Assembly: GCF_021129305.1 (NCBI RefSeq)
Contig: NZ_JAJOMB010000005.1
Span: 1 to 64,000, forward strand
Length of the DNA: 64,000 nucleotides
Direction of reading: 5' to 3'
Origin: Kineosporia babensis
GTDB taxonomy: Bacteria; Actinomycetota; Actinomycetes; Actinomycetales; Kineosporiaceae
In this document: piece after piece, positions 63,831-64,000 of the stretch
Numbering within the stretch: the stretch's first letter is position 1
Layout of the letters: the number at the start of each line of letters is the position of its first letter
Position numbers and translations under genes: made by a program
The notes under the pieces: model-generated
What the model was told of the DNA's origin: nothing
Seen by the model: only the letters and a program-made list of their open reading frames with translations
Database searches by the model: none

Positions 63831-64000
63831 GTGACGACCATGGCCGGCCCGCGGGAACTGGAGTACCTCGCCGGGGTGACCGGAGCTATCAAGTCAGCGA
63901 TCGAGTCGGTCATCGAGGGCAAACCTGATGTGGTCGACCTCGCTGTCACCGTGCTGCTGGCCGAGGGGCACCTGCTGGTGGAGGACGTGCCCGGGGTGGG
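63831..64000 (+). CDS. MoxR-family AAA ATPase, 5' part only
   Basis: The first 56 codons are in the window. The peptide has the N-terminal helical region and VLLAEGHLLVEDVPGVG, which leads directly into the Walker A motif of MoxR ATPases just past the right edge. The GTG start follows GGAGG by 8 bases. MoxR genes divergent from mraZ, followed by DUF58 genes, are common in actinobacteria. Confidence 0.85.
   Translation, partial: MTTMAGPRELEYLAGVTGAIKSAIESVIEGKPDVVDLAVTVLLAEGHLLVEDVPGV

Overview
The window is a stretch of conserved actinobacterial chromosome. Coding DNA is very GC-rich, and GTG and TTG starts are common. Gene pairs often overlap by 4 bases (ATGA or GTGA). The cluster order tyrS-mpg-argH, the division set wag31-sepF-ftsZ, and the order mraZ-rsmH-ftsL-ftsI-murE all point to a high-GC Gram-positive actinomycete. 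MurE carries the DNPR motif of meso-diaminopimelate ligases. A Kineosporia/Kineococcus-like relative is a guess from gene order only. No plasmid, phage, CRISPR or tRNA gene was found. Almost everything is on the minus strand.

Layout. (1) Positions 1-810 hold two minus-strand promoters of rRNA type reading off the left edge, then the tyrS terminator. (2) 821-2819: tyrS and a 3-methyladenine DNA glycosylase. (3) 3162-10898: arginine operon argC-(ACT protein)-argJ-argB-argD-argF-argR-argH, with an ArgR-type palindrome on the argC promoter; argG is absent. (4) 11015-18023: infC-rpmI-rplT-(SpoU methyltransferase)-pheS-pheT behind a hairpin-rich leader; infC starts at AUC and has a long Pro/Arg/Gly tail. 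(5) 18333-22059: a SAM methyltransferase and a convergent LuxR/NB-ARC regulator. (6) 22143-34669: histidine genes in the usual order hisD-hisC-hisB-hisH-hisA-sseB but broken by two insertions, one holding a TetR regulator and an unknown gene, the other sdhCAB with a divergent LysR regulator. (7) 34760-39188: accessory genes, including a 165-bp miniature inverted-repeat element and a doubled AraC regulator. (8) 39185-46332: dnaE, rluD, lspA, a DksA/TraR-type zinc-finger protein, wag31 and yggT. (9) 46806-63187: sepF, ftsZ, ftsQ, murC, murG, ftsW, a murD homologue, mraY, murE, ftsI, ftsL, rsmH and mraZ. (10) 63831-64000: start of a divergent MoxR-family ATPase gene.

The most unusual region is the division/cell-wall cluster. 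The gene in the murD slot keeps the MurD fold and reading frame but has lost the P-loop Thr/Ser, the Mg-binding Glu, the DHxD segment, the carbamylated Lys, the DSKATN Lys and the C-terminal SPACAS motif. murF, normally between murE and mraY, is missing: only 183 bp with a 48-codon ORF lie there. Since Park-nucleotide synthesis needs MurD and MurF, working copies should be elsewhere in the genome, and the local MurD looks like a retained pseudoenzyme. pgeF and yggS are also missing between sepF and ftsZ.

Regulation visible in the DNA includes an MraZ operator (four 6-bp repeats at exact 10-bp steps), an ArgR operator over the argC -10 box, the infC leader with a terminator-like hairpin, and a set of genes (argC, hisH, hisC, hisD, a LON-domain gene, perhaps lysR) whose -10 box lies only 6-8 bases before the start codon, suggesting leaderless transcripts.
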